From Providencia heimbachae ATCC 35613 (lineage in GTDB: Bacteria > Pseudomonadota > Gammaproteobacteria > Enterobacterales > Enterobacteriaceae), in the NCBI RefSeq assembly GCF_001655055.1, contig NZ_LXEW01000032.1, positions 1 to 64,000 on the forward strand: a stretch of 64,000 bases of DNA, in the 5' to 3' direction. Below the pieces are notes generated by a model. The model was not told the DNA's origin. It did not search any database and saw only the letters and a list, made by a program, of their open reading frames with translations. Positions 1 to 9,768 of the stretch are shown here, one piece after another. The translations under genes were made by a program, and so were the position numbers. The stretch's first letter is position 1. Each line of letters begins with the position of its first letter.

Positions 1-738
1 CCTCTTTTACCATTTGCTCTCGCGATTAACCGCCGACTTCACGGATAGGGCCTTGCCAATACGCAATACAGCAGACCTCCCTTTTTTTATTCTTACCAAA
101 CCGTCTATTTTATTGTCTTATCACCTTGATTAAAGACACCGCTTTCTCGTCAGGGGATCTCGCTATAGGGTTATACGACACTCATCTACAGAATTTATCT
201 ATTCTTTCTGACTATCTGCATTTTCGCCTAGCTGCAACTCGTATTGATTTAATTAGTTGAAGAAATTTTGATTACACTGACTATCTATTAATATTAATAA
301 TGATTAAGTGAAATTATTTTATTATTTAGGCATGCTTCTGAACGTAAAACTGATGGTTTAAAAATAATTATATTTAATAAAATATGAATGAAAAAACATT
401 AACACTATAAATATCAATAGATAATGAAGTATCTATCTATTTTACAGATAAATAATAATGATATGGTTACTTGTTAGTGTTAATGAAATTAAGCATAAGT
501 GAATTAAAATAGGTCAAAATTGTTAAATTGATGTTTCATTTTCATGGGTTTATACTATGCAATAAGTAATTATTTTAAATAAAATGATAGCATTATCGCT
601 AAGGTTTACTTAATTAATCTCAATTTTCAAGGAAAGATCTTACCCGTTATAAGCTAAGTAACAAGCTAGGTTAGAACAAGCTTTATATAATTAACCATTT
701 GTATTGCTTGTTAAAATTATTTATCAGAGGTGGATAAA
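1..738. other. Left-edge intergenic region with a candidate promoter
   Basis: No gene is supportable here. The first 240 bases are less AT-rich than the rest and hold short open stretches reaching the left edge, such as a plus-strand frame that closes near 131-133, so the tail of an off-window gene is possible but not recognisable. From about 240 onward the sequence is very AT-rich and non-coding. The best promoter candidate for the gene at 739 is TTGATG at 528-533, a 17-base spacer and TATACT at 551-556. That would give an untranslated leader of roughly 175 bases. Confidence 0.4.
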
Positions 739-1167
739 ATGAAAAAAATAAAAAGTGCGAATAATCAACTTTTTGACCAAATTTTGTCTGTAAACAAACA
801 AAAAGAAAATGAATTCAATAATGGCCAGGATGGTGCAATCATTTTGTCACTGTTAATGATGTTTTTTATTCCCTTTCTTTTGCTAAATACGGCAAGACAC
901 TTTCTTTCAATCGATTATAGCTTCGGTGCAGCTGCAGGTATGCTAGCCTTAAGTGGATTAGTGACAGTTATTTTATATAAAAAATTCAATATTTCTTCTC
1001 GATTCGCTGAAAAAGGGCCTGTTTTAAATCAGTTACTGTCCCGTTATACACCTAAAAATAAAAGTGAATATCAAAAATTACAGGAAGAAAGGCAAGTTGA
1101 TCCCCAAAATTTCTTTACTTTAGTTAATGACTGGGTCGAGGTTGAACGGCAATACTATTCAAAGTAA
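739..1167 (+). CDS. Small two-helix membrane protein, function unknown
   Basis: This 142-residue protein is not recognised. It has a hydrophilic, lysine-rich N-terminus, then two hydrophobic segments (about residues 35-52 and 62-78) that look like a transmembrane hairpin, and a charged C-terminal tail of about 60 residues probably on the cytoplasmic side. The frame is open from a GTG at 730, but ATG at 739 is preferred because AGAGG at 726-730 lies at normal spacing in front of it. The gene stands alone. It has a long AT-rich leader on the left and shares a hairpin terminator on the right with the convergent DAHP synthase gene. No catalytic motif is visible. Confidence 0.6.
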   Translation: MKKIKSANNQLFDQILSVNKQKENEFNNGQDGAIILSLLMMFFIPFLLLNTARHFLSIDYSFGAAAGMLALSGLVTVILYKKFNISSRFAEKGPVLNQLLSRYTPKNKSEYQKLQEERQVDPQNFFTLVNDWVEVERQYYSK

Positions 1168-1207
1168 AGAGAGTTTGTGTTGAGGACTACTGAGTGTTGT
1201 GAATACT

Positions 1208-1240
1208 AAAAATCCCCGTTCTTATATAAGCCGGGGATTT
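1208..1240. terminator. Bidirectional Rho-independent terminator
   Basis: Nine-base arms AAATCCCCG (1210-1218) and CGGGGATTT (1232-1240) enclose a 13-base loop. T-rich sequence follows on the plus strand and the complement of an A-run on the minus strand. It lies between the convergent genes ending at 1167 and 1283 and can serve both. Confidence 0.75.
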
Positions 1241-1282
1241 GTTTTATTTAATAATTAACACTGCGATAGTGACTGCGCTTTA

Positions 1283-2680
1283 TCATTGCCAATTCTTTCC
1301 AAAGAGGTAAGCAAGTTCTAAAGATTGCATTCTATTGAGTCGAGGATCACACAATGTTTGATATTTATGGGGGATATCGTTTGCATTGATCTCTTGAAGC
1401 CCACCAGTACATTCAGTGACATCTTGACCCGTCATTTCAAGATGGATCCCTCCCGGGTGTACTTTTGATGCTTTCAGTATGTCGAGAAATTGAATAACCT
1501 CATTATAGACGTCTGAAAAATATCTTGTTTTATACCCATTACTCGCACTTTTTGTATTACCGTGCATTGGGTCGATCATCCAAATAACGGGTGAACCGTG
1601 ATATTTGACAGCTTCTAGTAACATGGGTAGTTTTTCTTTAATAACATCAATACCCATTCTGACAATAAGAATAATTTTTCCTAATTCTTGGTTTGGATTT
1701 AACTTACTAATCAATTTGATTAGTAAGTCACCGGTCATCTTTGGACCACATTTGATGCCTATTGGGTTTTCTATACCCCTAAGATATTCTATATGTGCCT
1801 GATCGATATTTCGTGTACGCTCGCCAACCCAAACCATGTGCGCTGAGCAGTTATACCACTTATGGTCACTTGAATCTTGTCTGGTCATTGCTTCTTCATA
1901 GGGTAGGAGTAATGCTTCATGGCTGATATACATCGGCTTTGCCAAGTTTTCTTTATTGGAAAGATAACCAACAGTTTTATATAAGCTCTCCAGAAAAGAG
2001 ATATAGTGTGGCTACTCTGTTGAACCTGGGTACACTTTTATATTTAACTTATACTGATATTCAGGGTGTTCTGAGGAATTTATTGCTCTGATTAAATTCA
2101 TCGTAGCTGATGAGTAGTGATATGCATTAAGCATCCGTTGGGGGTCAGGGGTACGGCTTTTTTCCGTGAAATCCAGCCCATTAATAATCTCTCCTCGATA
2201 GCTTGGTAGCTCTATACCTTCTTTTGTTTCAAAGGGGCTACTGCGTGGTTTCGCATATTGTCCTGCTATGCGACCTATTTGTATGATGGGGAGCTTGGTG
2301 GATTGATGTATTAACCCTGACATTTGGTTGAAAGTATAAATTAGATCACGGATCACTGTTGATTTGCAATTATCAAAAGATTCAGCACAATCTCCGCCTT
2401 GTAAGATAAAAGCTTTTCCATTTGTTGCCAAGCTTAATGTCTTTTTGAAGCTTCTTATTTCAGAAGCTAGTACCAAAGGCGGGTGGTTCTTTAATCGTGT
2501 CTGAAAGTAATCTAAAGCACATTGGTCGGGATATACTGGGTTTTTCTCAATAGGGAACCCCTTCCATGATGAAGGGCTCCATGATGTTTTGCTGCCGTTA
2601 TTGGTGAAGGAAATATCGCCTTTATTGGGAATATAATCATGCTTTCCGGTAATAACGTCATAATCGTAAGAATGCAACAT
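1283..2680 (-). pseudogene. Class II DAHP synthase interrupted by one in-frame TAG
   Basis: 3-deoxy-7-phosphoheptulonate synthase of the class II (plant/PhzC-like) type, which joins phosphoenolpyruvate and erythrose-4-phosphate in the first step of the shikimate pathway. The two halves lie in the same frame. The first reaches the TAG at 2012-2014 and carries LQGGDCAESF, GRIAGQYAKPRS and a DPQRML motif. The second resumes directly and carries HEALLLPYEEA, VGERTR, the IDPMHGNT metal/substrate motif, HLEMTGQDVTEC and CDPRLN. Joined length is about 465 codons, normal for the family, so only one codon is lost. ATG at 2680 is chosen over the GTG at 2686 because AAGGAG precedes it at 5 bases. The second half would need an internal TTG (1945) with no ribosome site. 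It is the last gene of a four-gene operon. A nonsense mutation, a sequencing error or amber read-through are all possible. The family call is secure; activity is not. Confidence 0.85.
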
Positions 2681-2723
2681 ATTCACTCCTTAACAATAAA
2701 ACTAGAGATATGACAACAAAGGC

Positions 2724-3122
2724 TTAGGCTTTATCTTGAGATGTATTCAGGTAAGTTTCAATAGAACCATTTTGTCTTGCTAGATAGTCTTCTCTGACAG
2801 GGGTATAGACATCAATAACTTTTGATGGCTCAAGTGCTTCGGCATCATGGGTTGCCCAAGAGGGAATAATAAAAGAATCGCCCGCATGTAAAAAGACTGT
2901 TCTACCGTCTACGGTTAGTCTTAAAGAACCGGTTAAGATAGTTGTTGCGGTTTCATGTTCATGAACATGTTCAGGAATAATTGCACCTGTTTTAAATGTC
3001 CAAAAAGCGATAGTAAAACCAGTGCCGTGAATAAACTTTGCTTGTATTTTACTATCTTCACCTTCGCTACGATTTAAATCCATATCGTAGGAGATCATTT
3101 CATTTGATAAATAGAGGCTCAT
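2724..3122 (-). CDS. Single-domain cupin protein, BacB-like
   Basis: A 132-residue cupin. The metal-binding motif 1 is seen as HVHEHE near residues 52-57, followed by TTILTGSLRLTVDG, the GDSFIIP turn and a WATHDAEAL motif 2 near residue 90. The TPVREDYL ending resembles the cupin half-domains of BacB, the bicupin isomerase that acts on dihydro-4-hydroxyphenylpyruvate in bacilysin biosynthesis. This protein has only one cupin domain, so it would have to dimerise to match BacB. It lies 37-44 bases upstream of the DAHP synthase start and 88 bases after the BacA-like gene, all in one leftward operon. AAGGA precedes the ATG. The cupin fold is sure. The isomerase role is inferred from context and could be wrong, because small cupins are functionally diverse. 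Confidence 0.75.
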   Translation of the reverse strand: MSLYLSNEMISYDMDLNRSEGEDSKIQAKFIHGTGFTIAFWTFKTGAIIPEHVHEHETATTILTGSLRLTVDGRTVFLHAGDSFIIPSWATHDAEALEPSKVIDVYTPVREDYLARQNGSIETYLNTSQDKA

Positions 3123-3210
3123 ATTGTGTCCTTGTAGTATATCCGGGATTCTTCATATTGCAGGTAATTGTCTACCTGCGGATTGAATTAGTTTGGATAT
3201 AGATTAATAA

Positions 3211-3738
3211 TTAATTGATTTTTGTATGAATAGAAAAACCCATCGGTACAGGGCCGAAGTCATGTAAGATAGTTAAACCATTATTATTTGCGGCTTTCAA
3301 TGTTGTAATACAGGCGTCAACAGTTCCGTTTGCACACTGTAATGCAGATTCACTATTTGAATTAAATAAAATTGATTCTATATTTAAATTTAAGTTATTA
3401 ACTTGAGATATTAAATCCTTAGGTGCAGGATGAGAGCCCACTTTATTTATTTTTTTTAAATCAGTAAATCGACTCGCAAATAACATATTATGTGTATCCA
3501 TAACAAAGCAATCTGTTAGTTTTAATAAATTTAAATTTTTAAAAACAATGTTATGTAAATAGGGATAAACAATACAACCAAGTAAAATACAATTGTTATC
3601 ACCTTTTATTTTTTCTACAGCCGCTTCAAGTGTCTCATGTAATATAATATCACCATGTAATTTTTTCTGTTCTAACCAGTAATGGGCTGCTTTTTCACAA
3701 TTAGTATCTTTAGGGCCTAATGTATGGATGGTAAACAT
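3211..3738 (-). CDS. Prephenate decarboxylase-like protein (BacA family)
   Basis: A 175-residue protein with the split periplasmic-binding-like fold features of prephenate dehydratase. A HTLGPKDTNCEKAA start corresponds to the GPxGT motif. A central THNMLFASR segment is followed by SNSESALQCANGTVDACITT, the region that in dehydratases holds the substrate-binding residues. The short length and the VPMGFSIH ending fit the BacA/AerD/SalX prephenate decarboxylases better than true dehydratases, which carry an ACT domain; none is present here. Known members turn prephenate into dihydro-4-hydroxyphenylpyruvate. GAGG precedes the ATG. The neighbours (cupin, DAHP synthase) match this reading. Substrate and product are inferred, so a diverged dehydratase cannot be excluded. 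Confidence 0.65.
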   Translation of the reverse strand: MFTIHTLGPKDTNCEKAAHYWLEQKKLHGDIILHETLEAAVEKIKGDNNCILLGCIVYPYLHNIVFKNLNLLKLTDCFVMDTHNMLFASRFTDLKKINKVGSHPAPKDLISQVNNLNLNIESILFNSNSESALQCANGTVDACITTLKAANNNGLTILHDFGPVPMGFSIHTKIN

Positions 3739-3759
3739 AATATTATTACCTCATATAAA

Positions 3760-4332
3760 CTATATTCGTCCTGTTTCATTTATTAGCTCGGGCAATCGTT
3801 GTCCTGACTTTATTTTTTCTAGCATTGTATTTTCGGTTCTACTAATCAGTATTGCTGCATCAATAACTTGATCTATTAAATTAAATGGAATAACAACAGT
3901 TCCATTTGGGTCAGAGATAATTAAATCTCCGGTATGAATAATATTATCTTCAATTCGGCAGTGTGTGCCGGTTTCACTTACACAGTAAGCACCTTGCGTA
4001 TCTGAGGGTATGATGTTACTTGCAATAACAGGGATATCTAATTCCTTAAGTTCATTAATATCTCTGACTGCACCACCTAAGATAATGGCATTAAACCCTA
4101 GCTTTTGGAAATAGGTACAGCTCATTCCTCCAGCTAAGGCTGCGTGCTTAATTAAATCACCTGCACCAGCCACATAGATTAATCCCTCTGCTGTTTTTAA
4201 TTCAGGCACGAGGAATTGACTAACTTGTTCCCATGTTGATGGTTGCTTATCAATAATACTTTTTCCTTTTTTGACCAATTTCCATTGAACGGTATAAGCT
4301 TGGCCCACTGTATAATAATTATCTATATTCAT
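3760..4332 (-). CDS. RraA/HMG-aldolase family protein
   Basis: A 190-residue member of the RraA-like fold family (4-hydroxy-4-methyl-2-oxoglutarate and oxaloacetate-type aldolases, also the RNase E inhibitor RraA). The diagnostic signature ILGGAVRDINEL lies near residue 93 and is followed by the GDLIISDPNGTVVIP stretch. The G-x-GDLIK segment near residue 57 supplies the usual phosphate/pyruvate-binding loop. Compared with typical family members the N-terminal 25-30 residues seem missing: the protein starts at the GQAYTV strand, and a TGA lies in frame just upstream. The ATG has no clear ribosome site. It is the first gene of the operon, 21 bases before the BacA-like gene. Its role there is unknown; a carbon-carbon lyase acting on a keto acid would fit. 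The start could be wrong or the gene N-terminally shortened. Confidence 0.65.
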   Translation of the reverse strand: MNIDNYYTVGQAYTVQWKLVKKGKSIIDKQPSTWEQVSQFLVPELKTAEGLIYVAGAGDLIKHAALAGGMSCTYFQKLGFNAIILGGAVRDINELKELDIPVIASNIIPSDTQGAYCVSETGTHCRIEDNIIHTGDLIISDPNGTVVIPFNLIDQVIDAAILISRTENTMLEKIKSGQRLPELINETGRI

Positions 4333-4402
4333 AATAATAAATCAATGTAACTATTCGCCTATTGTTTAATTAAATAATGAAAATCAATGTGTTATTTAAT
4401 GC

Positions 4403-4430
4403 AAAAAAAACGACTCATTGAGTCGTTTTT
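4403..4430 (-). terminator. Terminator of the acs-yjcH-actP operon
   Basis: The near-perfect hairpin CGACTCA/TGAGTCG is flanked by A-run and T-run. Read on the minus strand it sits 20 bases after the actP stop and ends in a run of eight T. The A-rich other side could also stop rightward transcription. Confidence 0.75.
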
Positions 4431-4450
4431 GTCGCGAGACTAAGAGAAAA

Positions 4451-6100
4451 TTAGTGAGATTTACCTTGCTCAATACCTAAACCGATTTGAGAACGAACAA
4501 ATTGCTCTTTAAAGCGCTCTCTTTCCATTTTCCCTTGCTCTGAATTATCAGTGATAGAGAAAAACCATGAGGCTAAAAAGGCGACTGCCATCGAAAATAA
4601 GGCAGGGTATTCGTATGGATAAATAGGTTTATCATGATGAAGGATGCCAACCCAAATAGTTGGTCCTAAGATCATTAAGATAACCGCGGTTAGCAAGCCT
4701 AACCAACCTCCAGCAAGTGCACCGCGAGTCGTCAGCTTACGCCAGTACATTGAAAGCAAAATTATAGGGAAGTTACAACTTGCCGCGATGGAGAATGCTA
4801 AGCCGACCATGAAGGCAATATTTTGTTTCTCAAACAAAATACCAAGGCCTATCGCAACAAAGCCTAAAATAACCACTGTAATTTTAGAAACTCTCAACTC
4901 ATCTTTTTCATTTGCTTGACCATTTTTCATTGCCATTGCGTAAAGGTCATGAGACACCGCGGAAGCACCTGCAAGGGTTAATCCTGCAACTACCGCCAAT
5001 ATCGTGGCAAATGCAACGGCAGAAATAAAGCCTAAGAAGAATTTACCACCTACAGCATCAGCAAGATGTACTGCTGCCATATTTGTTCCACCAATTAAGG
5101 CGCCGGCTGCATCTTTAAAGGCTGGATTAGCACTGACTAGAACGATGGCACCGAAGCCAATAATAAAGGTTAATATATAGAAGTAACCAATAAAGCCAGT
5201 TGCATAAAATACACTCTTACGTGCTTCTTTTGCATCACTTACCGTGAAGAAGCGCATGATTATATGAGGTAAACCCGCAGTACCAAACATCAGTGCTAAA
5301 CCAAGTGATAGTGCTGATATGGGATCAGAAACAAGTCCTCCTGGGCTCATGATGGACATGCCATTTTTATGAACTTCGACGGCTTCCTTGAACAGGGTAT
5401 TGAAGTTAAAGCCAACATGTTTCATGACCATAACTGCCATGAATGTTGCACCAGCAAGCAAGAGGATTGCTTTGATGATTTGTACCCATGTTGTGGCGAG
5501 CATACCGCCAAACAAAACATAAAGAACCATTAAACAACCGACAATAACCACGGCAACATGGTAATTCAAACCAAATAGGAGCTCGATAAGTTTACCGGCG
5601 CCAACCATTTGAGCGATGAGATATAGTGCAACAACTACCAATGAACCCACAGCAGAAAGTATGCGAATAGGGCGTTGCTTTAATCGATAAGATGCTACAT
5701 CTGCAAAAGTATAGCGACCAAGGTTACGTAAGCGTTCGGCAATGAGGAATAAAATAATTGGCCAACCGATTAAGAAACCGATGGAGTAGATTAAACCGTC
5801 ATAACCCGAGGTATAAACAAGCGCAGAAATACCGAGGAATGATGCCGCAGACATAAAGTCACCTGCGATTGCCATCCCATTTTGAAAGCCGGTAATTTTT
5901 CCGCCAGCCGTATAGTAGTCAGAACGAGAGCGAGTTCTTTTAGATGCCCAATAGGTTATATAAAGTGTAAAACCTACGAACAATAGGAACATAACAATAG
6001 CTTCAATATTAACGGGTTGACGTTCAACATCTCCCGTTAGCGCATCAGAGAATGCGAGTGTGGAGGTAAAAAAGAGAATGATGGAGAGTAAGGCTTTCAT
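4451..6100 (-). CDS. actP: Acetate/glycolate:cation symporter ActP
   Basis: A 549-residue sodium:solute symporter family permease that imports acetate and related short acids across the inner membrane. There is an N-terminal signal-like hydrophobic stretch, then about 13 transmembrane segments. The family-typical [16 protein letters not shown] segment near residue 60 and the [11 protein letters not shown] sodium-site motif after it are present. Length equals that of E. coli ActP. The ATG overlaps the stop of yjcH by four bases (ATGA), so the two are translationally coupled, and acs lies upstream in the same direction. The gene set lets the cell scavenge acetate: ActP imports it and Acs activates it. 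Confidence 0.95.
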   Translation of the reverse strand: MKALLSIILFFTSTLAFSDALTGDVERQPVNIEAIVMFLLFVGFTLYITYWASKRTRSRSDYYTAGGKITGFQNGMAIAGDFMSAASFLGISALVYTSGYDGLIYSIGFLIGWPIILFLIAERLRNLGRYTFADVASYRLKQRPIRILSAVGSLVVVALYLIAQMVGAGKLIELLFGLNYHVAVVIVGCLMVLYVLFGGMLATTWVQIIKAILLLAGATFMAVMVMKHVGFNFNTLFKEAVEVHKNGMSIMSPGGLVSDPISALSLGLALMFGTAGLPHIIMRFFTVSDAKEARKSVFYATGFIGYFYILTFIIGFGAIVLVSANPAFKDAAGALIGGTNMAAVHLADAVGGKFFLGFISAVAFATILAVVAGLTLAGASAVSHDLYAMAMKNGQANEKDELRVSKITVVILGFVAIGLGILFEKQNIAFMVGLAFSIAASCNFPIILLSMYWRKLTTRGALAGGWLGLLTAVILMILGPTIWVGILHHDKPIYPYEYPALFSMAVAFLASWFFSITDNSEQGKMERERFKEQFVRSQIGLGIEQGKSH

Positions 6101-6408
6101 TTTTCTACCTCTTGTAATATTTCTGCGGTTAAACGGTCATATTCACTGTTTGCTCGAATAACATAGAGCCCAGTCAAAACAAACGAAATAACAATTAGCC
6201 CAACACCAACAGGGATCCCCCGTGTGATATATGAGCCTTCTGAGATTGGCGTTCCTAGCCAACTGGGGTCAAAAGCGATGAGAAAGATAAAACCAACATA
6301 CAGAATTAATGTTATTGCAGATAATAACCATGAAAAGCGACTACGTTTTCTGACCAATTCTTTAAAGCGAGGGTTATCCTCTACCTTTTTATAAGCAGTA
6401 GCATCCAT
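6097..6408 (-). CDS. yjcH: DUF485 inner-membrane protein YjcH
   Basis: A 103-residue protein with the DUF485 pattern: a basic N-terminus ([13 protein letters not shown]) and two transmembrane helices near residues 28-48 and 62-84. In enterobacteria it is always encoded between acs and actP. It may be an accessory subunit of the symporter, but its exact role is not established. GGAG precedes the ATG at good spacing, and the stop overlaps the actP start. Confidence 0.9.
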   Translation of the reverse strand: MDATAYKKVEDNPRFKELVRKRSRFSWLLSAITLILYVGFIFLIAFDPSWLGTPISEGSYITRGIPVGVGLIVISFVLTGLYVIRANSEYDRLTAEILQEVEK

Positions 6409-6554
6409 CAGAGTTCTCCTCTGTTATTGTAGTATTGGTATACTCTTTTTCTTAAAAATACAGTTGATTGGGCTGCGCTTAACTACCCGACAAAATTCAT
6501 CAGGGTATTTCACTTACCGTTTACTGCATTTGAATGATACTGAGTATTTATATG

Positions 6555-6578
6555 AAGGTCGCCACAAGGGCGACCCTT
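6555..6578 (-). other. Intercistronic hairpin between acs and yjcH
   Basis: Arms GGTCGCC (6557-6563) and GGCGACC (6569-6575) enclose a five-base loop, just 5-28 bases after the acs stop. Read on the minus strand there is no T-run, so it is more likely an mRNA-stabilising or processing hairpin, or a weak attenuator, than a full terminator. Confidence 0.5.
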
Positions 6579-6582
6579 TAAG

Positions 6583-8538
6583 CTATGACATACTCATCGA
6601 TTGTTTTTCTTCGAGTAGTTTTTCGACAACACCTGGATCGGCCAAAGTGGAAGTATCTCCAAAGTTACTGGTGTCTCCTGATGCAATTTTACGTAGGATC
6701 CGGCGCATGATTTTACCAGAGCGAGTTTTTGGCAAAGAATCTGTCCAATGTAGAACATCTGGCGTTGCGATTGGGCCAATTTCTTTACGTACCCAATTAC
6801 GAACGTCGGTATAAAGCTCAGGAGTAGGCTCTACCCCAGATATCAAAGTGACATAAGCGTAGATTGCTTGCCCTTTGATATTATGAGGGATTCCAACTAC
6901 CGCAGCTTCTGCAACTTTAGGATGTGAGACAAGTGCCGATTCAATTTCAGCGGTTCCTAAACGGTGCCCTGAAATATTCAATACGTCATCAACACGGCCT
7001 GTTATCCAGAAATAACCATCTTCATCACGACGCGCACCATCACCACTAAAGTACATACCTTTAAAGGTTGAGAAGTACGTTTGTTCAAAACGCTCATGGT
7101 CACCAAATAGAGTACGAGCTTGACCTGGCCACGAATCAATAATGACTAAGTTCCCGTCGGTTGCGCCTTCTAGTGGCTCACCCAGATTATCGACAAGTGC
7201 AGGACGTACTCCGAAGAAAGGTAAGGTTGCTGAGCCTGGTTTTAACATGGTAGCACCCGGAAGTGGGGTTATCATGAATCCACCTGTTTCAGTTTGCCAC
7301 CATGTATCAACGACAGGGCAGCGACTATTACCAATCTTTTTATAGAACCACTCCCATGCTTCAGGGTTGATTGGTTCACCGACAGAACCCAGAATGCGCA
7401 GTGAGCTGCGGTCAGTTCCTTCAATCGCCTTATCGCCTTCAGCCATTAAGGCTCGAATAGCGGTTGGTGCGGTATACAGGATATTGACTTGATGTTTATC
7501 AACAATTTGGCTCATACGATTGACTGAAGGATAGTTTGGTACACCTTCAAACATTAAGGTTTTTGCACCATTCGATAATGGGCCATATAACAGGTAACTA
7601 TGACCCGTTACCCAGCCAACATCGGCAGTACACCAGTAAACTTCTTCTGGATGGTAATCGAAGGTATATTTAAAGGTTAAGGTTGCATAAACAAGGTAGC
7701 CACCAGTGGTATGAAGAACCCCTTTAGGTTTGCCTGTTGAGCCAGAGGTATAGAGGATAAATAGCGGATCTTCTGCGTTTATCTCTTCCGGCGGGCAGTC
7801 GGCACTCACCCCTTCAATAACGTCATGCCACCAGAGATCACGGCCTTCAACCCAGCTAGGCGCATTACCTGTGCGACGATAAACAATGACATTGGATACT
7901 GATGTGACTTGTGGATTTTTCAGTGCATCATCAACATTCTTTTTCAACGGAATGGCGCGGCCAGCACGTAACCCTTCATCTGATGTGATAATGAGCTTAG
8001 CTTTACAGTCAATAACACGGCCGGATACCGCTTCAGGGGAGAAGCCAGCAAAAATAACCGTGTGAATTGCACCGATACGAGCACAAGCTAGCATTGCAAC
8101 GGCGGCTTCAACTACCATTGGCATGTAAATAGCGATAACATCGCCTTTACGGATACCTTGTTTTTTTAATACGTTAGCAAACTGGCAAACATCATGATGC
8201 AGTTCGCGGTAAGTGACATGTTTTGATGATGAGGGATCATCACCTTCCCAAATGATTGCTGTTTGGTCGCCTTTTTCAGCCAGATGACGATCCAAGCAGT
8301 TTGCACTTAAATTTAAAGTGCCATCTTCAAACCAACGGATATCGATATGCCCGGGGTCGAAAGAAGTATTCTTGACACGGGTATACGGTTTTATCCAATT
8401 AACGATTTTTCCTTTTTCGCCCCAAAATCCTTCAGGGTCTTGAATCGAGCGTTGGTACTCATCGTTGTACTGTTGTTCGTTTATCAGGGCATTTTTTGCA
8501 ATTTCAGCAGGAACCGGATGTTTTGTTATTTGAGTCAT
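6583..8538 (-). CDS. acs: Acetyl-CoA synthetase
   Basis: A 651-residue AMP-forming acetate:CoA ligase that converts acetate, ATP and CoA to acetyl-CoA, AMP and pyrophosphate in the cytoplasm. The adenylate-forming signature [15 protein letters not shown] lies near residue 265. The WWQTETGG core follows near 415, and the C-terminal [11 protein letters not shown] segment carries the catalytic lysine that is acetylated in related enzymes. Length matches E. coli Acs (652). AAGGAG precedes the ATG. It is first in the acs-yjcH-actP operon, with a 174-base gap containing a hairpin before yjcH. Confidence 0.97.
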   Translation of the reverse strand: MTQITKHPVPAEIAKNALINEQQYNDEYQRSIQDPEGFWGEKGKIVNWIKPYTRVKNTSFDPGHIDIRWFEDGTLNLSANCLDRHLAEKGDQTAIIWEGDDPSSSKHVTYRELHHDVCQFANVLKKQGIRKGDVIAIYMPMVVEAAVAMLACARIGAIHTVIFAGFSPEAVSGRVIDCKAKLIITSDEGLRAGRAIPLKKNVDDALKNPQVTSVSNVIVYRRTGNAPSWVEGRDLWWHDVIEGVSADCPPEEINAEDPLFILYTSGSTGKPKGVLHTTGGYLVYATLTFKYTFDYHPEEVYWCTADVGWVTGHSYLLYGPLSNGAKTLMFEGVPNYPSVNRMSQIVDKHQVNILYTAPTAIRALMAEGDKAIEGTDRSSLRILGSVGEPINPEAWEWFYKKIGNSRCPVVDTWWQTETGGFMITPLPGATMLKPGSATLPFFGVRPALVDNLGEPLEGATDGNLVIIDSWPGQARTLFGDHERFEQTYFSTFKGMYFSGDGARRDEDGYFWITGRVDDVLNISGHRLGTAEIESALVSHPKVAEAAVVGIPHNIKGQAIYAYVTLISGVEPTPELYTDVRNWVRKEIGPIATPDVLHWTDSLPKTRSGKIMRRILRKIASGDTSNFGDTSTLADPGVVEKLLEEKQSMSMS

Positions 8539-8974
8539 ATTCTTATCTCCTTGCAGATGTTAATACTATGTCAAAAAATGGTTAACTAAAGCAGGAAATA
8601 TAAATTTGTTTTTCTTTTGCGCGGAAGATCACGTATTAATTGCAACGAGATTTGCAGGATTATCATTTGATGCTAATTGCTGGATTGATATAAAAAACTA
8701 AAAATATAGAAATTGGCAAAATTAAAGAAAAACAAAAGGGATTAAAATTGGTATTAGTTACTGAATAAACTAACTCTAATAGCGGATGAGAAAGACCACT
8801 ATATTTTTGTGGGTTTGATAATGATTTTCATTAACAGTAAAATAACTATAATGGTAGTTATTCACAAGGTGATAGTTATTCACAAGGGGCGAGTACATAC
8901 CCATGAACCTTGTGTTGATATAAGTAACGTCGTGGTATGTACCTAAAATAATTCAAGTCACTGGAGACAATAAT
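8539..8974. promoter_or_regulatory. Divergent acs/sodA control region
   Basis: A 436-base AT-rich region between the divergent acs and sodA genes. The acs-proximal 250 bases show nothing I can assign. The sodA side is dense: a Fur-box-like site (8817-8835), two exact 15-base direct repeats TAGTTATTCACAAGG (8855-8869 and 8873-8887, period 18), and an exact 9-base inverted repeat GTACATACC/GGTATGTAC (8893-8901 and 8934-8942) just before the ribosome site of sodA. The repeats look like binding sites or leader RNA structure, but their factor is unknown. Confidence 0.6.
8817..8835. promoter_or_regulatory. Fur box upstream of sodA
   Basis: The sequence matches 16 of 19 positions of the consensus GATAATGATAATCATTATC. 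Iron repression of sodA by Fur is known in E. coli, so the placement is consistent. Binding is inferred from the match. Confidence 0.7.
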
Positions 8975-9601
8975 ATGAGTTATACATTACCTGCTTTACC
9001 TTATGCTTATGATGCACTGGAACCTCATTTTGATAAGCAAACGATGGAAATCCACCACACTAAGCACCATCAAACTTATGTGACTAATACAAATACAGCG
9101 TTAGAAAAATTACCGGAACTCGCCGGTCTAGATATCGATGTATTGATTCAAAAGCTAGATCAAATCCCAGCGGATCAACGTACTTTTGTACGTAACAATG
9201 CGGGTGGTCATTCAAACCACAGCATGTTCTGGAAAGGCTTGAAGCTGAATACAGAACTTAAAGGTGAGCTGAAAGCAGCGATTGAGCGCGATTTCGGTAG
9301 CGTTGATGCATTTAAAGAATTATTCGAGAAAGCAGCTGCGACTCGTTTCGGTTCTGGTTGGGCGTGGCTGGTACTGAAAGATGATGGTAAATTAGCCGTT
9401 GTTTCAACCGCAAACCAAGATAACCCATTAATGGGTGAAGCCATTTCAGGTACTTCTGGTTACCCAATTATCGGTCTTGATGTATGGGAACACGCATATT
9501 ACCTGAAATTCCAAAACCGTCGCCCAGACTACATTAAAGCTTTCTGGTCAGTGGTAAACTGGGATGAAGCTGCAACACGTTTTGCAGAAAAAACAAAGTA
9601 A
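8975..9601 (+). CDS. sodA: Manganese superoxide dismutase
   Basis: A 208-residue cytoplasmic Mn-SOD that disproportionates superoxide. Metal ligands are recognisable: the first histidine in METHIHHTKHH-like context near residue 27, a second in the [10 protein letters not shown] segment near residue 82, and the aspartate and histidine of [10 protein letters not shown] near 168-172. The GSGWAWLV core is present. GGAGA precedes the ATG. It is monocistronic, with a Fur-type operator upstream and a strong hairpin terminator downstream. Confidence 0.96.
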   Translation: MSYTLPALPYAYDALEPHFDKQTMEIHHTKHHQTYVTNTNTALEKLPELAGLDIDVLIQKLDQIPADQRTFVRNNAGGHSNHSMFWKGLKLNTELKGELKAAIERDFGSVDAFKELFEKAAATRFGSGWAWLVLKDDGKLAVVSTANQDNPLMGEAISGTSGYPIIGLDVWEHAYYLKFQNRRPDYIKAFWSVVNWDEAATRFAEKTK

Positions 9602-9631
9602 TTCAAACATAATTACTCAAAATTTGTAAAT

Positions 9632-9660
9632 AAACGCGGCTAATATTAGGCCGCGTTTTT
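9632..9660 (+). terminator. sodA terminator
   Basis: Arms AAACGCGGCC-type (9632-9640) and GGCCGCGTTT (9649-9658) enclose a short AT-rich loop and are followed by a T-run. Confidence 0.85.
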
Positions 9661-9768
9661 TGTTTATCAGCCAAAAGATATATCCTTACAGATCATTGTT
9701 ATCTCTAACTCCATTCTTTATGATGAAAGTTCTTTCGTACTCGCCTTGTAGGAATAGGAAGTTAAGTC

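Noticed and set aside
1-133. C-terminal end of a gene entering from the left
   Set aside because: Plus-strand frames are open to 48 or 133, but no recognisable protein end or terminator follows.
1283-1945. Second half of DAHP synthase as a separate gene starting at TTG 1945
   Set aside because: It is in the same frame as the first half, lacks a ribosome site, and both halves together make one normal-length enzyme.
6464-6814. Plus-strand open frame opposite the end of acs
   Set aside because: It is antisense to a well-conserved gene and has no protein-like features.
8855-8887. A CRISPR array from the two 15-base repeats
   Set aside because: Only two units with a 3-base spacer, no cas genes; they look like regulatory sites.
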